DNA from: Pseudoflavonifractor sp. 524-17
GTDB taxonomy: Bacteria; Bacillota; Clostridia; Oscillospirales; Oscillospiraceae
DNA: 64,000 bases
Assembly: GCF_009935845.1 (NCBI RefSeq)
Contig: NZ_QWEK01000009.1
Coordinates: forward strand, 1-64,000
Reading direction: 5' to 3'
In this document: one piece after another, positions 59,238 through 64,000 of the stretch
Numbering within the stretch: position 1 is the first letter of the stretch
Layout: each line of letters begins with the position of its first letter
Position numbers and translations under genes: made by a program
Notes under the pieces: generated by a model
The model's database searches: none
What the model was told of the DNA's origin: nothing
The model's input: only the letters and a program-made list of their open reading frames with translations

Positions 59238-61112
59238 ATGCCAAGGATTCATCCCCTGCCCCCCCACGTGGCCGACCTCATCGCCGCCGGCGAGGTGGTG
59301 GAGCGGCCGGCCAGCGTGGCCAAGGAGCTGATAGAAAACGCCATTGACGCCGGGGCCAGCCATGTCACGGTGGAGATTCAGCACGGCGGCATGAGCCTGC
59401 TGCGGGTGACGGACAACGGCTGCGGCATCCCCGGGGAGGAGGCGGAGACCGCCTTCCTCCGCCACGCCACCAGCAAGGTCCAGACCGAGCAGGACCTGGA
59501 GGCCATCGGCACCCTGGGCTTCCGGGGAGAGGCCCTGGCCGCCATTGCCGCCGTGTCGCGGATCAGCCTGCTCACCCGCACGGCGGAGGAGGCCGCCGGC
59601 ACCGCCCTGGAGCTGGAGGGGGGCGTAATGACGGGCCGGGAGGAGGCCGGCTGCCCCCAGGGCACCACTATGCTGGTGCGGGACCTGTTCTATAACACCC
59701 CCGCCCGGCTGAAATTTATGAAAAAGGACGCGGCGGAGGGGGCGGCGGTCTTCGCCGCGGTGCAGCATCTGGCCCTGTCCCACCCGGAGGTGAGCATCCG
59801 GTTCCTCCGGGACGGACGGCAGGAGCTCCACACCCCCGGGGACAGCCGGCTGGAAAGCGCTGTGTACGCCGTGCTGGGCCGGGACATCGCCCTGGGCATG
59901 GTACCGGTGAAGAGCTCCGGCGGCGGCCTCACGGTGGAGGGGTACGTCTCTCTGCCCGCCTGCTGCCGGGGGACCCGGGGCTGCCAGCACTTTTTTGTCA
60001 ACGGCCGCTTTGTGAAAAGCCGTACCATGACCGCCGCTTTGGAAGAGGCCTACGCCAACCAGAGGATGGTGGGCAAGTTCCCCGGCTGCGTCCTCCACCT
60101 CACCGCCAGGCTGAACACGGTGGACGTAAACGTCCACCCCACCAAGCAGGAGGTCAAGTTCAGCAGCGAGCGGAATATCTTCGACGGGGTGTACTACGCC
60201 GTGCGCTCCGCCCTGGGGGCGGACCGCACCCGCCCCGCCGTCCGGCTGGAGGAGGCCCCGGCGCAGGCCCGCCCTGCGCGGCCTGCGCCGGAGATCCAGG
60301 AGACGCAGGCCGTCCCGCCGGCGAAGCGCCCCAGCCTTGGACTGTGTCCGCGGTCCAACCCCGCCCAAGGCGGGCGTCTGTCCCTCCACGATGCCGCCCG
60401 TCCCGTCGCCCCGGCCCTGCGGCCGCAGGAGGCGTCAGAGCCCGATCCCGCCCCCGCTCCCAGGCCGGAGAGGACGTCAACGCCCCCGCCCCCGTCTTCG
60501 GAGCCTCAGCGGGAGCCCCCGCCGGAGCCGCCCGCCCCGGCGGAGCCTCTCCCCTGGCGCTTGGCGGGGGAGGTGTTTCAGACCTACATCCTTGTGGAAC
60601 AGGGGGACGCCGTCTTTCTAATCGACAAGCACGCCGCCCACGAGCGGATCCACTTTGACCGCCTCAAGGCGGAGGGAGCCGCCCCCATGAGCCAGGTGCT
60701 CCTCACCCCGGCGGTGTTCACCCCGCCGCCGGAGGAGGGGGCGATCCTGCTCCAGCACCTGGACCTGCTGGCCCAATTCGGCTTCGTGGCGGAGGACTTC
60801 GGCGGCGGCGCCCTGATTGTGCGGCAATGCCCCGACTACATAGACGCCGGGGAGGCGGAGGGCGTCCTGTGCCAGCTGGCGGCTCAGCTTTCCGCCGGGG
60901 GGCGGGCCGACCCCGCCGCCGCCCGGGATGCCCTGCTGCACACCATGGCCTGCAAGGCCGCTGTCAAGGGCGGGCAGAAGAACAGTCCGGCGGAGCTGGA
61001 AAAGGTGGCCCAGGCGGTGATGAGCGGGGAGGTAAAATATTGCCCGCACGGCCGGCCGGTGGCTATCACCCTCACCCGCGCCCAGCTGGAAAGGCAGTTT
61101 AAACGCACCTGA
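59238..61112 (+). CDS. mutL: DNA mismatch repair protein MutL
   Basis: 624 aa from ATG 59238, six bases after GAGAGGAG. GHKL ATPase motifs: KELIENAIDAGASH, DNGCGIP, GFRGEALAAI. A Pro-rich linker (about 335-450) joins the C-terminal endonuclease-type domain with DKHAAHERIHFD (family DQHAxxExxxxE, so Lys and Asp at two motif positions), ACK and CPHGRP zinc-site motifs. Nicks DNA in methyl-independent repair. miaA, often found behind mutL in Clostridia, is absent. Confidence 0.97.
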   Translation: MPRIHPLPPHVADLIAAGEVVERPASVAKELIENAIDAGASHVTVEIQHGGMSLLRVTDNGCGIPGEEAETAFLRHATSKVQTEQDLEAIGTLGFRGEALAAIAAVSRISLLTRTAEEAAGTALELEGGVMTGREEAGCPQGTTMLVRDLFYNTPARLKFMKKDAAEGAAVFAAVQHLALSHPEVSIRFLRDGRQELHTPGDSRLESAVYAVLGRDIALGMVPVKSSGGGLTVEGYVSLPACCRGTRGCQHFFVNGRFVKSRTMTAALEEAYANQRMVGKFPGCVLHLTARLNTVDVNVHPTKQEVKFSSERNIFDGVYYAVRSALGADRTRPAVRLEEAPAQARPARPAPEIQETQAVPPAKRPSLGLCPRSNPAQGGRLSLHDAARPVAPALRPQEASEPDPAPAPRPERTSTPPPPSSEPQREPPPEPPAPAEPLPWRLAGEVFQTYILVEQGDAVFLIDKHAAHERIHFDRLKAEGAAPMSQVLLTPAVFTPPPEEGAILLQHLDLLAQFGFVAEDFGGGALIVRQCPDYIDAGEAEGVLCQLAAQLSAGGRADPAAARDALLHTMACKAAVKGGQKNSPAELEKVAQAVMSGEVKYCPHGRPVAITLTRAQLERQFKRT

Positions 61113-61251
61113 CGCCGCTGGGAGAAAAAAAGCAGAGGCGGCGACAAATTTCGCATCCAAAAATGTAAAATAATGGTTAATATAGAGCTGTACCCAGCCT
61201 GTCCCATCGGGACGGGCGCGCCTTGGTTAGATAGAAAAGGAGTGCAGCTCA

Positions 61252-61497
61252 ATGCAAAAGACAAACAATCTTCAGGACCTTTTTCTGCTCCGTGCCCGGA
61301 ACAGCCGCGCCAATGTTACCGTATTTCTTATGAACGGCTACCAGATCCGGGGGCAGATCACCGGATTTGACGCCTTTGTAGTGGTAGTCAGCAGCGACGG
61401 CAGGCAGCAAGTGATCTATAAGCACGCCATCTCCACCGTCATTCCCGAGCGGCCGGTAGATCTGCGGCCCGATCCGCCCAGAGAGCAGCCGTCCTGA
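61252..61497 (+). CDS. hfq: RNA chaperone Hfq
   Basis: 81 aa, ATG after AAAGGAGTGCAGCTCA. Sm1 motif [20 protein letters not shown] and Sm2 motif [10 protein letters not shown] (YKHAxS) are exact. Begins [17 protein letters not shown], as in Firmicutes Hfq. The C-terminal tail is short and Pro-rich ([16 protein letters not shown]). Forms a hexamer that pairs small RNAs with mRNAs. Confidence 0.97.
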   Translation: MQKTNNLQDLFLLRARNSRANVTVFLMNGYQIRGQITGFDAFVVVVSSDGRQQVIYKHAISTVIPERPVDLRPDPPREQPS

Positions 61498-61526
61498 GCC
61501 GTGCCCCGCCGGGGGCGGAGGAATCC

Positions 61527-62813
61527 ATGAAACAGGGCCCCGTATTCAACCGAATTATGATGCTGACGGTCTTTCTGGCCATTGTGCTCTACCTGGGCGT
61601 TTACGCCTGGCGGGGGATTACGGACCCCTACGCCACCGTCACCGCCTACTATGTGGAGGTCAGCGACACCATTGCGGCCACTGGCTTTCTCGCCCGGCAG
61701 GAGGAGGTCATTCTGGGCGGCGGGGGACAGATGGACCTGCTCTTTGACGAGGGGGAAAAGGTGGCCAAGGGCCAGTCCGTGGCAGTGATATATGCCAGCA
61801 CGGCTGCCGCCGGCCGGCGGGAGGAGCTGCGCGCCCTGGAGGCGGAGCGGGATCAGCTGGACTACGTGCTGAACAGCCAGGATGACAGCCACAGCAGCGC
61901 CCGCCTCAGCGGCGAGATTATCTCTGCCATGGCCGGCCTGCACTCCTGCGTGGCGTCGGAGGACTTTACCCGGCTGGAGGAGAAGACCATGCAGCTCAAG
62001 AGCCTGGTCTACCAGCGGGCCGGGGCCTACGGCGGCTACAGCGACCGCGCCGCCCTCCAGGCCCAGATCCAGGGGCTGGATACCCAGATCTCCGCCCTGC
62101 GCAGCGCGTCCGCCCAGGATACCACCCGCATCACCGCGGCCAAGTCCGGCATCTTCTCCGGCCTGGTGGACGGCTATGAAACCCTGCTTGATCCGGAGGG
62201 GCTGGAGCGGCTCACGCCCAAAGACCTGGACCAGCTGGAGCGGGCGGACCCCATTCCCCAGGCAGGGGCCGCCGGTAAGCTGATTACCAGCAACACCTGG
62301 TACTTTATCTGCCCCCTGACGGAGCGGGAGGCCGCCAAGCTGGAGCAGGGGGACCGGGTGAGCGTCCGTTTCTCCCGGGACTGGTCGGGAGAGGTGGAGA
62401 TGACGGTACACTACATCGGCGCGGTGCAGACCGGCCGCGTCACGGTCATTTTGTCCTCCACCCGCTTTCTGTCCAACATCACCCTGCTGCGCCAGCAGAG
62501 CGTGGAGCTGCTGTTCGGCAGCACCAGCGGCATCCAGGTGCCCACAAACGCCGTCCGGGTGCGGAGTGAAACCGTCACCGACGAGAAGACCGGCCAGGAG
62601 ACCCAGGTCAACATTGCCGGGGTTTATGTCCAGGTGGGGGCGGAGTCAGAGTTCAAGCCGGTGGAGATTCTCGCCCAGGAGGAGGACTTCTGCATCGTCG
62701 CCTCTGTGGACGCCCAGTCCGACAACGACAACGTGGCCAAAAAGGCCCTGCGTCCCGGAGACCAGATCATCGTCGCGGGGAAGGACCTTTTTGACGGAAA
62801 GGTGATTCAGTAG
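61527..62813 (+). CDS. HlyD-like membrane-anchored protein
   Basis: 428 aa. N-terminal membrane helix (RIMMLTVFLAIVLYLGVYAW), then a lipoyl-like half GFLARQEEVILGGGGQMDLL / GEKVAKGQSVAVIYA, a helical hairpin (about 95-230) and a second lipoyl/beta-barrel half. This is the layout of membrane-fusion proteins, without a partner ABC transporter nearby. Clostridial homologues commonly precede yggS and sepF, so a role near the divisome is plausible (inference). Confidence 0.75.
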   Translation: MKQGPVFNRIMMLTVFLAIVLYLGVYAWRGITDPYATVTAYYVEVSDTIAATGFLARQEEVILGGGGQMDLLFDEGEKVAKGQSVAVIYASTAAAGRREELRALEAERDQLDYVLNSQDDSHSSARLSGEIISAMAGLHSCVASEDFTRLEEKTMQLKSLVYQRAGAYGGYSDRAALQAQIQGLDTQISALRSASAQDTTRITAAKSGIFSGLVDGYETLLDPEGLERLTPKDLDQLERADPIPQAGAAGKLITSNTWYFICPLTEREAAKLEQGDRVSVRFSRDWSGEVEMTVHYIGAVQTGRVTVILSSTRFLSNITLLRQQSVELLFGSTSGIQVPTNAVRVRSETVTDEKTGQETQVNIAGVYVQVGAESEFKPVEILAQEEDFCIVASVDAQSDNDNVAKKALRPGDQIIVAGKDLFDGKVIQ

Positions 62814-62843
62814 CGCACATAGAGAAAAAGAGGTGCTTTTATC

Positions 62844-63560
62844 ATGGCATTGGCAGAAAACATCCAAGCGGTAAAAGATCGCATGGCCGCCGCCGCCCAG
62901 GAGGCAGGGCGGGAGGCGTCGTCAGTGACGCTGGTGGCGGCCACCAAGGTACAGACCTCCGATACCATCCGCGCGGCTATTGCCGCGGGGATTACCGTAT
63001 GCGGCGAGAACCGGGTGCAGGAGATGACCGCCCACTTGGCGGACAACGCCTATGAGGGGGCGGCCCTCCACTTTATCGGCCACCTCCAGACCAACAAGGT
63101 GAAGTTTGTGGTGGGAAGGGCCGGCCTGATTGAGTCGGTGGGTTCCCTGCGCCTGCTGGAGGCCATTGAGGCCCAGGCCGCCAAGCTGGACCTGGTTCAG
63201 GATATCCTCATTGAGGTGAATATCGGCGGGGAGGAGAGCAAGAGCGGCGTACCCGCAGAGGAGCTGTTCCCCTTGGCCGAGCGGGCCCTGCTGCTGCCCC
63301 ATATCCGCCTGCGGGGCCTGATGGCCATTCCCCCCGCGGCGGAAGAGATTCACGGCAGCCGCCCTTTTTTTGCGAAAATGCGTCGACTTTTTGTTGACAT
63401 AAAGGACAAGATGAACGATAATAAGACTATTATGGACTATCTGTCTATGGGCATGAGCCAAGATTATGAGGACGCCATCCGGGAAGGAGCTACCTTGGTC
63501 CGGGTGGGGACCGCTCTCTTTGGCCCGCGTCCTCCCATCCGCCGGCCAGATACGCCGTAA
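62844..63560 (+). CDS. yggS: YggS/PROSC-family PLP-binding protein
   Basis: 238 aa. The PLP lysine lies in TLVAATKVQTSDTI; the fold continues ENRVQEMTAHLADN, HFIGHLQTNKVKFVV, EVNIGGEESKSGV and SMGMSQDYEDAIREGATLVR, all standard. It controls PLP and keto-acid homeostasis rather than catalysing racemisation. Placed directly before sepF, as in many Firmicutes. Confidence 0.95.
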   Translation: MALAENIQAVKDRMAAAAQEAGREASSVTLVAATKVQTSDTIRAAIAAGITVCGENRVQEMTAHLADNAYEGAALHFIGHLQTNKVKFVVGRAGLIESVGSLRLLEAIEAQAAKLDLVQDILIEVNIGGEESKSGVPAEELFPLAERALLLPHIRLRGLMAIPPAAEEIHGSRPFFAKMRRLFVDIKDKMNDNKTIMDYLSMGMSQDYEDAIREGATLVRVGTALFGPRPPIRRPDTP

Positions 63561-63671
63561 TACCGGCAGAGTAGGACCTGCGCCGCAACTGAAGTCTGCC
63601 CAATATCCCGTGGAATATCCTGGGATATGGAACAGATTCTTACGATTTTGCGCGAGCAAGGAGAGATTATT

Positions 63672-64000
63672 ATGGGATTTATCGACGAATTGAAACGCCT
63701 GGCTCGCCCCTATGAGGACGAGGACGATATGGATGATTTTGAGGACGACTACGATGCCCCCACCCCCCGGGGGGAGCGCTCTGACTTTCCGGAGCGGCGC
63801 GCCGTGCCCAAAAAGGACTACAGCTCCTTCGGCATGGAACCGGAGCGGCGGAACAATAAAGTGGTAAATATCCACACCACCACCCAGCTTCAGGTGGTAC
63901 TGGTCAAGCCAGACCGCTTTGAGAACGCGGCGGAGATCGCCGACCACCTGAGAGAGAAGCGCACCGTTGTGCTCAATCTGGAGCAGACCAACAAGGACAT
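63672..64000 (+). CDS. sepF: cell division protein SepF, partial
   Basis: First 109 residues, cut by the window end. N-terminal membrane-targeting helix MGFIDELKRLARPY, an acidic linker (EDEDDMDDFEDDYDAP), then the conserved core VVNIHTTTQLQVVLVKPDRF, ENAAEIADHLREKRTVVLNL. It binds FtsZ and the membrane. Start ATG 63672, after AGGAGAG. Confidence 0.93.
   Translation, partial: MGFIDELKRLARPYEDEDDMDDFEDDYDAPTPRGERSDFPERRAVPKKDYSSFGMEPERRNNKVVNIHTTTQLQVVLVKPDRFENAAEIADHLREKRTVVLNLEQTNKD

Overview
The window looks like chromosome of a GC-rich, anaerobic gut Clostridia of the Oscillospiraceae/Flavonifractor type. Support comes from the clostridial gene order miaB-mutS-mutL-hfq and yggS-sepF, a HemZ-type coproporphyrinogen oxidase, stalk-domain exported proteins, strong AGGAGG ribosome binding sites with many TTG/GTG starts, and three gut-Clostridiales-type mobile elements side by side. 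This assignment is inferred from gene content only.

Layout. 1-612 is the end of an rRNA operon (5S 3' part) followed by tRNA-Asn, -Met, -Trp, -Asp and -Thr. 568-10517 is a 9.95-kb integrative element (element 1) in the 3' end of tRNA-Thr, bounded by an exact 46-bp repeat. It holds an integrase and repressor, an excisionase-like protein, a compact replication block (DnaD-like protein, DnaB/RecA-fold helicase, PD-(D/E)XK nuclease, J-domain protein), a RelE toxin operon, ribbon-helix-helix regulators and several very small genes. No virion or transfer genes are visible, so it resembles a phage satellite or cryptic plasmid-like island. 10518-21696 (element 2) lies between 43-45-bp imperfect inverted repeats. 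It carries a large serine recombinase, a P4-type helicase with an adjacent GTAC iteron array, a Mob/Pre-type relaxase with a repeat- and hairpin-rich oriT candidate, a zinc-finger protein, a sigma-like protein and a BlaR1/BlaI pair. 21.6-28.0 kb (element 3) is a decayed element: its integrase, repressor, a methyltransferase and ParB each carry a frameshift or internal deletion, while its excisionase-like gene and HsdM-like methylase look whole. An AT-rich scrap and an IS21 istA fragment follow to 29.05 kb.

29.1-64 kb is ordinary chromosome: HtrA protease, AI-2E-type permease, response regulator, FapA-like protein, Ogt, an SDR, a MarR-controlled heterodimeric ABC exporter, an exported 5'-nucleotidase, a purine permease-deaminase pair behind a long leader, a seven-gene minus-strand operon (racemase-like protein, dtd, MBL hydrolase, hemZ, kinase, Mrp ATPase, GNAT), and a plus-strand operon miaB-mutS-CPBP-mutL-hfq-HlyD-like-yggS-sepF. 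Two copies of a MITE-like repeat lie at 43.8 and 58.4 kb.

The most interesting signal is a two-hairpin RNA motif present once in element 1 (9611-9730) and once in element 3 (27443-27556). Its apical loop is conserved, its stems differ by compensatory changes, and it ends at the ribosome binding site of a small gene. Other notable items are the symmetric GTAC iterons, the putative oriT, a promoter-to-terminator small RNA beside the element 3 integrase, an integrase with an embedded HTH, and a racemase-like protein lacking its PLP lysine. Element 1's distal genes run: leader RNA, 92-aa protein, RNA motif, then three tiny genes. Element 3 ends in the same style.
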